A stretch of 64,000 nucleotides of DNA from Solobacterium sp. UBA3691 (GCA_002372175.1 DFIS01000087.1:1-64000), one strand, 5' to 3'. Shown: positions 52,049 through 61,301, numbered from the stretch's first letter. Numbers and translations: made by a program. The notes: a model not told the origin generated them from the sequence alone.

Positions 52049-53254
52049 TTAGTGCTGCTCCTGCAGATATAGTTTTTCCTTCACCGCTACAGCTACTGAT
52101 ATTGAAGAATCCAGTTTTGGGATCAGAGTGCTTTGCAGGGCATGGTAGAGATCACTCTTTCTTGGCCAGACAGTTTCCATGAGGTGGTTCTCTTCATCAA
52201 GCTGGTGGTACCAGGAACCGTTGACAGGATCATGTACGATCGTATCCAGATATTCCATGTATTCAGCGTATTGTGCCTTATACAGTGGTTTGCCGGTCAC
52301 ATGGTACAGAACAGCAGAAGTATTGATTGCTTCTGCCAGCGTCCAGTGCATACGGTCGCTGACAACCGGGTCACCATCCCATCCGGTGGTATAGACAATC
52401 CCAGGCTTGCCATTGCGTTTCCAGCCATCGGCTGCTGCACGTTCATAGATCAGTGAGGCTTTCTCAATATATGGTGCAGCCTTTTCCGGTTCATTCTTGT
52501 ATGTAGAGAGAGACCACTGTGTTATCAGTATACCCCACTCAATCCCATGTCCCGGGGTTGCACCGTACGGCTTAAACGGATCATCCAGTTTGTCAGCGTT
52601 ATACTCAAGATCCGGTGTCCAGTCTTCATGGAAATGTTCCGGGATACGCCAGTTGTTATGTTCTGCCCAATCCAGTACATGAGCTACGATCCTGCCTGCA
52701 CGCTGTCTCCAGATTTCTTCATGTGTAACATCAGCCAAAGCCAGGAAAGCTTCCACCGAATGCATATTCGCATTCAGCCCGCGATATGGCTCCAGCACAG
52801 TGAATTCTGTATTCCATGTATCGACGGATAATCCTTCTTCATCATCCCAGAATTTGTCCAGAAAGATTTCTGTGCTGCGCTTCAGCAATTCTTCCGCACC
52901 AGGCCGTTCCATAAGCAAGGTACTCGCTGCTGCCAGCATGACAAACGCATGGGCATAGCACTGCTTTTCTGGCAGTGGTTTCTGCTCTTTCGTCACTCCT
53001 GGATACCAGCCTCCATTTTGTGTATCGGTGAGAATTCCGCGGATGCCTTTCAAGCCCTGGTCCGCCAGTTCTCCGGCACCTTCAAAGCCCAAGGCTGCAC
53101 CTATGCTGTAAACATGTGCCATACGACAAGTGATCCATATCTCCAGCGGGCGATCCTTCATCGGCTCACCATCTGAGCCAAGATAGTAGGAAGCTCCAGA
53201 AGGAGAGGGAAATTTTGTTCCGAAAGCCAACAGCTCATTCTGCAGTTCGGTCAA
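52049..53254 (-). CDS. AGE-family (N-acylglucosamine 2-epimerase) sugar isomerase
   Basis: The 401-residue (alpha/alpha)6-barrel protein has AGE signatures TPGHGIEWG and DRMHWTLAEAIN with the catalytic His residues. The family epimerises or isomerises free sugars such as mannose, GlcNAc or sulfoquinovose. The frame can only open at TTG 53254, which lacks a ribosome site. In the same frame an ATG at 53299, 4 bases after the VOC stop, reads MKE, then TAA, then YILDTKENAEIL directly into the protein. A single C-to-T change in a CAA codon would explain this, so the gene may be newly inactivated. It is the last gene of the ABC operon. Confidence 0.75.
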   Translation of the reverse strand: MTELQNELLAFGTKFPSPSGASYYLGSDGEPMKDRPLEIWITCRMAHVYSIGAALGFEGAGELADQGLKGIRGILTDTQNGGWYPGVTKEQKPLPEKQCYAHAFVMLAAASTLLMERPGAEELLKRSTEIFLDKFWDDEEGLSVDTWNTEFTVLEPYRGLNANMHSVEAFLALADVTHEEIWRQRAGRIVAHVLDWAEHNNWRIPEHFHEDWTPDLEYNADKLDDPFKPYGATPGHGIEWGILITQWSLSTYKNEPEKAAPYIEKASLIYERAAADGWKRNGKPGIVYTTGWDGDPVVSDRMHWTLAEAINTSAVLYHVTGKPLYKAQYAEYMEYLDTIVHDPVNGSWYHQLDEENHLMETVWPRKSDLYHALQSTLIPKLDSSISVAVAVKEKLYLQEQH

Positions 53255-53303
53255 AATTTCAGCGTTTTCTTTTGTGTCTAATATGTATTATTCTTTCATA
53301 TAT

Positions 53304-54011
53304 TTATGCTTTTCTGATGATAATGATTTCTCCGTTAGGTCCAGATAGTTCCTGTGCCTCTTTTCCGGTAAATACCAAAGCTTTAAATGCAGGATCCGGC
53401 CATGGTTCGTGATTCATTTCCAGAAACTCATAGATTTCCAAGATAACACCATTTCCCTCCAGCATGGCACAGTCAATGTCTGCCCCGTCTGATTCACGAT
53501 GATTGAGCACATGCGTCCGGCAGGCAAAACCAAGACGTTCATAAAATGCAATGGTCTCCGCAAGATTCTTACAGGGTATTCCGATATGTTCAAGACCTTT
53601 CGTAATTCCTGTCATAGATTCTTCCGGCAAGTCCAGACGCTGGCATATCTCCAGACCGTAACCAAAGGGACATACCGGATTCACATAGTCCATACCCGTT
53701 CCCCAGATCTGAGGATTGTAGTTGATTACACTGCCATTGGCAAGTTTTGTCCCTTCTGTTAGACATTTATTCACACTGTCTTTCAGATTTGTGCTTCGGA
53801 ACGCCAGATGCGCCAGACCGACATAATAGCCTTCCGGGGCTTCTGGTACAGCATATTCCTTGGCAGACTGTTCCAGTTCAATCCGGCAATCCGGAGCTTT
53901 GCAGTACCAGTTGTCATTGTTTTGCCCGGCTGTTACTCCGAGTGTCTTAGCCAGCCATTGTGCCTGGAAAGCAGGCTTTGATGCCCTGATCCTGACACCT
54001 GTAAATATCAT
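53304..54011 (-). CDS. VOC (glyoxalase/bleomycin-resistance fold) protein
   Basis: The 235-residue protein appears to hold two VOC modules. The first (1-135) has IRASKPAFQAQWLAKTLG; the second (about 140-235) has LEHIGIPCKNLAETIAFYERLGF and LEIYEF. VOC proteins use a metal to catalyse isomerisations, epimerisations or ring cleavage. Overlap of 4 bases with an esterase gene puts it in the sugar/esterase operon. The reaction is unknown. Confidence 0.78.
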   Translation of the reverse strand: MIFTGVRIRASKPAFQAQWLAKTLGVTAGQNNDNWYCKAPDCRIELEQSAKEYAVPEAPEGYYVGLAHLAFRSTNLKDSVNKCLTEGTKLANGSVINYNPQIWGTGMDYVNPVCPFGYGLEICQRLDLPEESMTGITKGLEHIGIPCKNLAETIAFYERLGFACRTHVLNHRESDGADIDCAMLEGNGVILEIYEFLEMNHEPWPDPAFKALVFTGKEAQELSGPNGEIIIIRKA

Positions 54012-54832
54012 TTGCCCGTAACCATACCCTTCTTCAGCGGCAGCCAGTCCAGTACATCCTGAATATATCTATCCCAGAAGACCCAGTTATGAACACCCGG
54101 ATGAATGTGATATTCGATTTCTACTCCTTGTTCCTTTGCAAATGCCAGATATTCCTCGGCACTTTCACGCAGGAAATCTTCGTCACCAATTGTATGGTAC
54201 ATTGCCGGAAGTTCAGCGTTTTCCGCCAGACGCTTCTGCAGTAGAACACGCAGATCATTATCTGTGCCCTTCAGAGACATTTCTTCACCCATTACAGCCC
54301 TGGTATAGTTTAACGGCATCTTACTGGCATGAGCACTGAGGTTCTTCAATTCACTTTTGCCGAGATTGCCGCTGAGACTTGCTACAGCCGCATAGGTCTC
54401 AGGATGTTCGAGAGCTGCGCGGAAAGCACCATAACCACCCATGGAAAGCCCAGCAATAAATGTATCCTCACGCTTTGTGGACAGCGGGAAGAGAACCGGA
54501 CAAAGAGAAGGAAGCTCTTCAGAAATATAAGTTAAGTAGTCTTCCCCATGCGCCATATTGATGTAACTGCTGTTTTCACCGCTCGGCATGACAACCGCAA
54601 CACAATGTTCCTGTGCATAGCGATAGATTCCTGTAAGCAGAGTCCAGTCCATATTGTCACCATAGGAACCATGCAGAAGGTACAGAGTTTGATATTTTGA
54701 TCCTTTTGCGTAGTAATCCGGATGGTTATCATTGAACAGATAGTCATCCGCACTGACACTTGGCAGGATCACTGCCAGTTCTGCATTCTTCTTCAATGCA
54801 GAAGAGAAAAAACTTACATTCAGGAATGCCAT
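54008..54832 (-). CDS. EstA/tributyrin-esterase-type hydrolase (paralogue 1)
   Basis: The 274-residue protein is of the esterase D-like group: YLLHGSYGDNMDW, nucleophile AGLSMGGYGAF, acidic GDEDFL and catalytic His in PGVHNWVFWD. Family members cleave short acyl or hydroxycinnamoyl esters in the cytoplasm. It is a close relative of the next two esterases in the operon. One base separates it from the preceding gene's stop, and it overlaps the VOC gene by 4. Confidence 0.85.
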   Translation of the reverse strand: MAFLNVSFFSSALKKNAELAVILPSVSADDYLFNDNHPDYYAKGSKYQTLYLLHGSYGDNMDWTLLTGIYRYAQEHCVAVVMPSGENSSYINMAHGEDYLTYISEELPSLCPVLFPLSTKREDTFIAGLSMGGYGAFRAALEHPETYAAVASLSGNLGKSELKNLSAHASKMPLNYTRAVMGEEMSLKGTDNDLRVLLQKRLAENAELPAMYHTIGDEDFLRESAEEYLAFAKEQGVEIEYHIHPGVHNWVFWDRYIQDVLDWLPLKKGMVTGK

Positions 54833-54833
54833 A

Positions 54834-55649
54834 TCAGTTCTCCTCCACCGGCGCGTTCTTCAGCGGCAGCCAGTTCATCACATCTTGGATATGAGCATCC
54901 CAGAAAACCCAGTTATGAATGCCGGGATACTCTTCATAAGTTAGATCCACACCAAGTTTCTCAAGTTTCTCTTTTGCTGAAAGATTCGCCTGGTAGATGA
55001 AATCCTCAGTACCTACAGTCTGATAGATTTTCGGGAGTTCACATCCTTCAGACTTCAGCCGGCGGATCAGTTCGAACAGATCTGCATCGCTACCGGTGAT
55101 TTCTTTATTCCCGAAGAGATTCTCGTATACAAACGGTGAACTCGGCAGGCTGCTCAGCCCTCCAATAACAGCTTCCAGATCAATCGCTCCGGACAAGCTC
55201 GCTGCACAGCTGTACTTCTCGGGACGGGTAAGGGCTGCCTTGAGTGCCCCATAACCACCCATGGAAAGACCAGCCACAAACGTATCCTCACGCTTATCCG
55301 ATATCGGGAAAGTATGTTCACAGAAAACCGGCAATTCCTCTGTAATGTAGCGTAGATAATCACTTCCGTAGTGCATGTTCTGATAGAAACTGTTGGATGC
55401 GCTTGGCATGACAACAGCCAGTTTATGATCCTGAGCATAGCGCTCTATGGATGTCAGATGTGGCCAGTCAGAATAATCTCCGTATGCACCATGCAGTAGA
55501 TACAGAACCTGATATTTGACACCTGGGGTAAAATAATCCCTGCTCTTGCCAAGCAGGAGTTCATCCGCATCTGGTGTAGGTATAAAGACTTCAATGTCCG
55601 TACCGAAACACAGCGCGGTTGAAAAGAAATGTGTTTTGATATATGCCAT
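54834..55649 (-). CDS. EstA/tributyrin-esterase-type hydrolase (paralogue 2)
   Basis: The 271-residue protein shares the layout of its neighbour: YLLHGAYGDYSDW, AGLSMGGYGALKAAL, GTEDFIYQ and His in PGIHNWVFWDAHIQ. The two are clearly related by tandem duplication. It follows a perfect 14-bp hairpin and the ABC permease gene. Separate conservation of each catalytic triad implies different acyl groups or positions. Confidence 0.85.
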   Translation of the reverse strand: MAYIKTHFFSTALCFGTDIEVFIPTPDADELLLGKSRDYFTPGVKYQVLYLLHGAYGDYSDWPHLTSIERYAQDHKLAVVMPSASNSFYQNMHYGSDYLRYITEELPVFCEHTFPISDKREDTFVAGLSMGGYGALKAALTRPEKYSCAASLSGAIDLEAVIGGLSSLPSSPFVYENLFGNKEITGSDADLFELIRRLKSEGCELPKIYQTVGTEDFIYQANLSAKEKLEKLGVDLTYEEYPGIHNWVFWDAHIQDVMNWLPLKNAPVEEN

Positions 55650-55671
55650 GATTCTTTCCTCTTTCTGATAA

Positions 55672-55705
55672 ATACAGCGGACATTGCATTGAATGTCCGC
55701 TGTAT
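55672..55705 (-). repeat. 14-bp perfect hairpin between the ABC permease and esterase genes
   Basis: ATACAGCGGACATT pairs exactly with AATGTCCGCTGTAT across a six-base loop. It is followed by TTTATC rather than a proper T-run on the minus strand. Within the operon it could stabilise the transporter mRNA or reduce read-through into the esterase genes. Confidence 0.65.
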
Positions 55706-55714
55706 GATTCGTCG

Positions 55715-56713
55715 TTATTTTCTAAGTTTCTTTCCCTGCTTGACAAAGTCAACGTAGACAGCAATCAGGATAATGATTCCCTTGGCAATCATCTGCCAAT
55801 AACTATCAATACCAGCAAGGTTCAGACCATTGTTCATAACACCGATCAGCAGCGCACCAATGATTGTTCCGCCGATGAAACCGCGGCCGCCGCCCATGGA
55901 GGTTCCGCCCAGAACAACAGAAGCGATAGCATCCATAGATGCGTTGGCACCGACAGCCGGCTGACCAGAGTACATACGGGCAGTCAGGACAACACCTGCA
56001 AGAGCTGCCATGATACCGGAGAAGGTATAGACAAACCAACGAACATGCTTGATGTTTACACCGGAGAATTCGGCTGCTTTCTCGTTGCCGCCGGTCGCGT
56101 AAATGTGGCGACCAAGTTTTGTCCGGTTAAGAATATACCAGACAAAGACCAGGACGACAAACAGATATACCAACGGCATCGGGATAACATCTGCAACAAA
56201 TCCTGTACCGAGGAAGATGAAACTCTTGTCGGTCAGACGAATCGGCTGGGCACCGGTCCAGACATATGCTGCGCCCTGACAGATACACTGCATTGCATAA
56301 GTAACAATGAATGGCGGTAAACCTGTCTTATAGATGATCGTACCATTGAGAAATCCTACAAAGGCACCAACGATTACAGCTGCGAGGATCGCCAACGGAA
56401 TGGAGAAGCCATAGTTGACCATACATGTCGCAACGATGACACTAGACAGGGATACGACTGCGCCAGCTGACAGATCGATACCTCCGGCGATCAGAATCAT
56501 CGTAATTGCCGAAGCCAGATACAAGTTCGTAGATATCTGACGCAGAACACTGACAATATTTGACCATGTCAGGAACTGCGGTGTATTGATCTGAATTATG
56601 ACACACAGGATGAAGAAACCGATGATGATACCGCCGTTCCGCCTTACATACTGAATGATCGGGTTATCACTATCGAGGATTGACTTTTTTTCTGTGACTT
56701 CTTTTTCACTCAT
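55715..56713 (-). CDS. Ribose-type sugar ABC transporter permease (RbsC-like)
   Basis: The 332-residue membrane protein has about 9-10 segments and the BPD_transp_2 pattern: ILIAGGIDLSAGAVVSLSSV, GTIIYKTGLPPFIVTYAMQ, NEKAAEFSGVNIKHVRWFVYTFSG and ASMDAIASVVLGGTSMGGGRG. It forms the channel of the importer with the neighbouring ATPase and binding protein. ATG 56713 has GGAGG; the gap to the ATPase gene is 15 bases. Confidence 0.92.
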   Translation of the reverse strand: MSEKEVTEKKSILDSDNPIIQYVRRNGGIIIGFFILCVIIQINTPQFLTWSNIVSVLRQISTNLYLASAITMILIAGGIDLSAGAVVSLSSVIVATCMVNYGFSIPLAILAAVIVGAFVGFLNGTIIYKTGLPPFIVTYAMQCICQGAAYVWTGAQPIRLTDKSFIFLGTGFVADVIPMPLVYLFVVLVFVWYILNRTKLGRHIYATGGNEKAAEFSGVNIKHVRWFVYTFSGIMAALAGVVLTARMYSGQPAVGANASMDAIASVVLGGTSMGGGRGFIGGTIIGALLIGVMNNGLNLAGIDSYWQMIAKGIIILIAVYVDFVKQGKKLRK

Positions 56714-56728
56714 TTTTGTTTTCCTCCG

Positions 56729-58216
56729 TTAAATATTCACTGCATTCTTCATGATGGTTACCTGATCAGCTTCACTGCGATCCAGTATGGCAGAGATTTC
56801 ACCACTGCGCATGACCACCACCCGGTCACTCATACCAATGACCTCAGGTAGTTCCGAGGATACCATAATGATGGATACACCGTTTTTGACCAAATCATTC
56901 ATGATGGTATAGATTTCGGCTTTGGCGCCGACGTCGATACCACGGGTTGGTTCATCCATGATCAGGATTTTCGGATTCGCTGCCAGCCAGCTGGCGATTA
57001 CCACTTTCTGCTGGTTTCCGCCGGACAGATTGCCAACCAGGGTATTCAGACCCGGTGCTCTTACCGACAGTTCTTTCATGTATGTTTCAGCGATTTCGGT
57101 TTCCTTCTTATTGTCAACCCGCATATTCTTAATGAACTCGGAAAGAACTTTGATTGTTTCGTTGAATTTAATGTTCTGATCAGGGAAGATGCCTTCTTCA
57201 CGACGGCTTTCCGGTACCAGACCGATACCCGCTGCCAGACCATCTTTACTGCTGTTGATCGTCACAGGTTTTCCTTCAATGATAATTTCTCCGGAGTCCT
57301 TTTTATCCATGCCGAAGATTGCCCGCATCGTTTCTGTACGGCCGGCTCCGACCAGACCTGCAAAGCCCAGGATCTCACCTTTCTTCAGGTCAAACGAAAC
57401 GTTATGTATACTTTTGTTAGAGAGATTCCGTACTTCCATGACAGTTTCTGTGCAGTCATTGTATGTACGGTTGTAGTAATTACCTACCTGGCGGCCAACC
57501 ATCAGTTCAATCAGTTCGTCAACAGTTGTTTCCTTGACGACTTTGGTTGCGATGTATTTACCATCCCGGTATACCGAGACACGATCAGCAATCTGATCCA
57601 GTTCACTCATACGATGGGAAATATAGATAATACCAATTCCCTGTGCCTTCAGGTTTCTGATCGTATCAAACAGCGCATCGACTTCATTATCAGACAGCGA
57701 TGATGTCGGCTCATCCATAACGATGATTTTTGCTTCACTGAATGTTGATCGGATGATCTCCACCATCTGCTGCTGAGCAATATTTAAGGAGGAGACCGTC
57801 TGAGTGGCACGTAGTCCCATATTGAATGAATCCAGCAGTTCCTGAGTCTTTTTCTCCATAGCCGAACGCGAGATGGAATAAGCCGGGCCCTCTTCCTTAC
57901 CCAGGAAGATATTGTCGGAAATCGACATTTCCGGTACCAGGACGATTTCCTGGTGAATGATACTGATACCGTATTTCTCGGCATCCTTAACATTTCTGAT
58001 TTCCACCTTTTCGCCGTTGATGATGATATCTCCTGCGTCTTTCTCGTAGATACCGCCAAGAACTTTGATCAGCGTTGACTTACCTGCACCGTTTTCACCA
58101 AGCAGAGCATGTACTTCACCGGCACGAAGATCGAGATGCACATCGTCCAGCGCATGTACGCCCGGAAAACTTTTATGAATTCCATTCATTTCAAGTAAGA
58201 CAGGTTGTTCGCTCAA
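56729..58216 (-). CDS. Ribose-type sugar ABC transporter ATPase (RbsA/MglA-like)
   Basis: The 495-residue protein has two nucleotide-binding domains, as in RbsA. NBD1 has GENGAGKSTLIK, a signature-like SSLNIAQQQ and IIVMDEPTSSLSD; NBD2 has a degenerate P-loop (GLVGAGRTETMR), a strong LSGGNQQKV signature and ILIMDEPTRGID. The start is TTG 58216 behind GGAGGGGATC. Confidence 0.92.
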   Translation of the reverse strand: MSEQPVLLEMNGIHKSFPGVHALDDVHLDLRAGEVHALLGENGAGKSTLIKVLGGIYEKDAGDIIINGEKVEIRNVKDAEKYGISIIHQEIVLVPEMSISDNIFLGKEEGPAYSISRSAMEKKTQELLDSFNMGLRATQTVSSLNIAQQQMVEIIRSTFSEAKIIVMDEPTSSLSDNEVDALFDTIRNLKAQGIGIIYISHRMSELDQIADRVSVYRDGKYIATKVVKETTVDELIELMVGRQVGNYYNRTYNDCTETVMEVRNLSNKSIHNVSFDLKKGEILGFAGLVGAGRTETMRAIFGMDKKDSGEIIIEGKPVTINSSKDGLAAGIGLVPESRREEGIFPDQNIKFNETIKVLSEFIKNMRVDNKKETEIAETYMKELSVRAPGLNTLVGNLSGGNQQKVVIASWLAANPKILIMDEPTRGIDVGAKAEIYTIMNDLVKNGVSIIMVSSELPEVIGMSDRVVVMRSGEISAILDRSEADQVTIMKNAVNI

Positions 58217-58273
58217 ATTGATCCCCTCCTTACGTCTTGCTGTTTAACTAATTAAATGTTTTTGTTTTACAGA

Positions 58274-59254
58274 TTAGTGCCACTGTGTGATATCGTAATC
58301 ACCGATATTTTCCTGAGAAATCAGGAAGCACGGAACGTCAACATCAGACACTTTTTCACCTGCAACGTCTTTCTTCAGAGCATTGAAGACTTCTTTACCA
58401 ATGGTAACAGGAGACTGAGCAGCTGTAGCCATCAGACCACCGTCAGCGATAGAAGCCTGGCCATCCGGAGAACCGTCAACAGAAACGACAACGATGTCAT
58501 CACGACCAGCAGACTGAACAGCACCAAGAGAAATCAGACCACAAGAGTCATTCAGGCCGAAAATGAATGCGAGTTCCGGATGAACCTGCAGTGTATCTTC
58601 TGTACCGGACAGAACTTCTTCCAATGTGGAGATGTTATAGTCGTTAACAACTTCAAAGTTGCTGTTCAGGTTTTCTGTCAGACCTTTAACACGTGCAACT
58701 ACGGATTCAGCCTTCGGGTTGTCAATGATCAGCATAGCACCGCCGTCAGGATACTTTTCGTTCAGATATTCAGCATCCAGTTTACCAGCACTGTAGTTAT
58801 CAGAACCGATGAAGCAGGCAACCAGGTCACGGTCAGCAACTGCAGAGTCATAGTTGATAACCTTAACACCCTTTTCCTGGCAGAGTTCAAGAATCGGCAG
58901 GATACCATCCTGGGAAACCGGGCACAGTACGAGGTGTGTAATACCTGCATTGATCATGTCTTCGCACAGGTTGATCTGCTTAGCGTTGTCGCCGTTGCCA
59001 TCGCCGGACTGGAATTCCCAGCCTTCAGCTTCTGCCAGTTCCTTGACTGTGTCACGGACAGCAATCTGGAACGGGTCAGTCAGGTTCATCGCTGTGAAAC
59101 CAATCTTGACAGTTGTTGTTTCAGCAGTTTCAGGTGCTGTGCTAGATGTTGCCTCTGCGCTGGATGCAGGTGTAGATGAAGAACTGCAACCTGCGAGACC
59201 GGCAGCCATTGTCAGGGCAAGGCCCAGAGCTGCGAGTTTCTTGATGTTTTTCAT
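58274..59254 (-). CDS. Periplasmic-type sugar-binding lipoprotein (RbsB-like)
   Basis: The 326-residue protein starts MKNIKKLAALGLALTMAAGLAGC with a lipobox and a Ser/Thr/Ala linker. The rest is a peripla_BP_4 domain (KIGFTAMNLTDPFQIAVRD, INYDSAVADRDLVACFIGSDNYSAGKL). It captures a sugar outside the membrane for the RbsC/RbsA-like pair. ATG 59254 follows AGGAGG. Ligand unknown. Confidence 0.9.
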   Translation of the reverse strand: MKNIKKLAALGLALTMAAGLAGCSSSSTPASSAEATSSTAPETAETTTVKIGFTAMNLTDPFQIAVRDTVKELAEAEGWEFQSGDGNGDNAKQINLCEDMINAGITHLVLCPVSQDGILPILELCQEKGVKVINYDSAVADRDLVACFIGSDNYSAGKLDAEYLNEKYPDGGAMLIIDNPKAESVVARVKGLTENLNSNFEVVNDYNISTLEEVLSGTEDTLQVHPELAFIFGLNDSCGLISLGAVQSAGRDDIVVVSVDGSPDGQASIADGGLMATAAQSPVTIGKEVFNALKKDVAGEKVSDVDVPCFLISQENIGDYDITQWH

Positions 59255-59322
59255 TTCTTTTCCTCCTAATATTTTATTGAAATGAATATATGCCATACAG
59301 AATAAATTTCTGTTACAGCCGA

Positions 59323-60162
59323 TTAGAACCTGTTTCCAGCACCGACGGTATCCGGATCACACTTGTTGATGAAATCTTCGATTGCCAGATCCCAGATTCT
59401 CCATTCATGATGGTAACCCGGGTATTCCTGGATGAATACATTCTTCTTCCCGCTCTTTTCTACTTCCGCCTTGAATTCAAGGTGTGCTTTATACAGGAAG
59501 TCTTCATCACCAATATAGAAATATGTCTTTGGCAGTCTCTTTTTCGAATTAAAGAAGATATCCCAGGCATTGTACGGAGACTTCATGAAGGCTTCCATAC
59601 CACCACAGTTCTCCACTTCGTTTTGGAAACGAAGGCTCATACCCTTCGCTTCGGCTCCCGTGATGAAGTTCCCATCAGAATGAACATGATAGTTGATCAG
59701 CGGGAATGAAAGACAACCGATTGCCCCAAATAATTCAGGATGTGTCATACCTATGGCTGCAGCACCTTCACCACCCATGGAAAGACCGGCGATGAAGTTA
59801 TCTGCTTTCTTCGGAGAAGCCGGGAACCAGGCATAGACCATCGGCATTAGTTCCTTAACGAAGAAATCATAGAAGTTATAGCCAAGGCCAAACTTCGGCC
59901 AGTTGACATAGTCACTGTTCATCGCGGACGGCATCACAACAATCATGTCTTTCTCACTTGCGTATAATTCAATTCTTGTCCGGCGCAGCCAGTCAGTAGA
60001 ATCACCATAAGTTCCATGTAGAAGCCAGAGAACCTTATATTTCTTTTCGCCGTTGTAGAATTTCTTCATTGATACTCCGCGAGGTTTATCCGGAAGAATA
60101 ATTTGTACCTGTTCATTCTGATTCAGATATTCACTCTCGAAATTCAAACTTACCAGTGCCAT
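59323..60162 (-). CDS. EstA/tributyrin-esterase-type hydrolase (paralogue 3)
   Basis: The 279-residue protein is a more diverged relative of the two esterases downstream: WLLHGTYGDSTDW, AGLSMGGEGAAAIG, GDEDFLYKAHLEFK and His in PGYHHEWRIWD. It is the first gene of the operon, directly below the tandem LacI operators, and is cytoplasmic. Possibly it acts on the imported ligand first. Confidence 0.85.
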   Translation of the reverse strand: MALVSLNFESEYLNQNEQVQIILPDKPRGVSMKKFYNGEKKYKVLWLLHGTYGDSTDWLRRTRIELYASEKDMIVVMPSAMNSDYVNWPKFGLGYNFYDFFVKELMPMVYAWFPASPKKADNFIAGLSMGGEGAAAIGMTHPELFGAIGCLSFPLINYHVHSDGNFITGAEAKGMSLRFQNEVENCGGMEAFMKSPYNAWDIFFNSKKRLPKTYFYIGDEDFLYKAHLEFKAEVEKSGKKNVFIQEYPGYHHEWRIWDLAIEDFINKCDPDTVGAGNRF

Positions 60163-60186
60163 ATACTAATCCTTTCTTTTTTCTAC

Positions 60187-60210
60187 GCAAACGTTTGCGC
60201 AAACGTTTGC
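60187..60210 (-). promoter_or_regulatory. Two back-to-back GCAAACGTTTGC LacI operators
   Basis: Two identical perfect 12-bp palindromes abut at 60187-60198 and 60199-60210. They lie just downstream of the probable operon start site, so a LacI-family repressor bound here would block transcription. The repressor gene is adjacent and divergent. Confidence 0.8.
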
Positions 60211-60225
60211 TTTTTTACTATTATT

Positions 60226-60263
60226 GTCATATCATAAATGCAAGATGATGTAAAGCGCTTTCA
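60226..60263 (-). promoter_or_regulatory. ABC/esterase operon promoter with overlapping cre-like site
   Basis: On the minus strand TTTACA (60254-60249) and TATGAC (60231-60226) are 17 bases apart. GTAAAGCGCTTTCA (60250-60263) matches a palindromic CcpA cre at 12 of 14 positions and overlaps the -35. Catabolite repression would add to LacI control. Confidence 0.6.
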
Positions 60264-60317
60264 CACAAAAATTAAACAGCAGCGACTTTACTGTAAGATT
60301 TAAAAGGAGGGCTGTTT

Positions 60318-61301
60318 ATGCGGGAGAAAAATACTGTCAGTATGATCGATGTAGCAAAACATGCTGGTGTGTCAGCAACAACTGTCAGTCATGTTTTGAA
60401 TGATACCCGCTACGTATCACCGGAAAAACGAAAAAGAGTTCTCGACTCCATAGCAAAACTGAACTATGTTCCTAACGCATCTGCACGAACCCTGAAAACC
60501 GGAAAGACTAATGTTATTCAATTTGTCATCTCGGATATCGCCAACTACTTCTTTGTCATTCTGATTGAGTCAATTGAAACAGCTTTGGCAAAGGAAGGTT
60601 ATCAACTTCTCCTGGCTAACACACATGAAGACTGGGAACTGGAGAAACAGCATCTCGGCTCCATTACACATTCTTCTGTCGATGGTCTGATCTTGTCCAC
60701 CGCCCAGACAAACTGGCAGACCTTGAGAGCAGCCTTGCCCAAGGATGTCCCGGCCATTCTTCTCGATCGTCAGCCGGAAAACACAGAAAACATCGATACT
60801 GTGACCATTTCCACCTATGCTGCCATTATTGAAGCTCTCAACGACCTTTACGAAGAAGGCCACCGGGAAATTGGAATGATTGGAGCACGTGAATCTCTGT
60901 CTACGACACAGGAACGAAATCACGCATACTTCGACTTCATCCGTGAAAAATCACTACAACCTCATTTCGTTCAGTTTATTCAGTCGTCTGACTCTATGCC
61001 AGAGTGCTACCAGAAGATGAATGAGCAGGATTGTACTGCTGTTATCGTATCGAATGAGCGAATGACCGAAGAACTGGTACATTACCAATACCGCAGCGGA
61101 GAAACAGAAAAAGACGGAATGACCATTGTAGGTTTCATGTCTGGAAATAATCAGCATGTCCTTCTTCCAAGAGTAATCAAGCAGCCTACCGAGGAAATGG
61201 GCATCTATGCCGCAGAACGTATACTGCAGTTAATACGCGGACAATCTGAGCAGCCAAAGCACAAAATCCTGCAGGCAAAATACCTGAAAGATAATCTGTA
61301 A
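60318..61301 (+). CDS. LacI-family transcriptional repressor
   Basis: The 327-residue protein has the LacI HTH and hinge at residues 7-60 (MIDVAKHAGVSATTVSHVLN, then YVPNASARTLKTGKT) and a sugar-binding domain resembling RbsB. It probably represses the divergent ABC/esterase operon by binding the GCAAACGTTTGC sites and itself by proximity. AAAAGGAGG precedes ATG 60318. The effector is expected to be the transported sugar. Confidence 0.92.
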   Translation: MREKNTVSMIDVAKHAGVSATTVSHVLNDTRYVSPEKRKRVLDSIAKLNYVPNASARTLKTGKTNVIQFVISDIANYFFVILIESIETALAKEGYQLLLANTHEDWELEKQHLGSITHSSVDGLILSTAQTNWQTLRAALPKDVPAILLDRQPENTENIDTVTISTYAAIIEALNDLYEEGHREIGMIGARESLSTTQERNHAYFDFIREKSLQPHFVQFIQSSDSMPECYQKMNEQDCTAVIVSNERMTEELVHYQYRSGETEKDGMTIVGFMSGNNQHVLLPRVIKQPTEEMGIYAAERILQLIRGQSEQPKHKILQAKYLKDNL

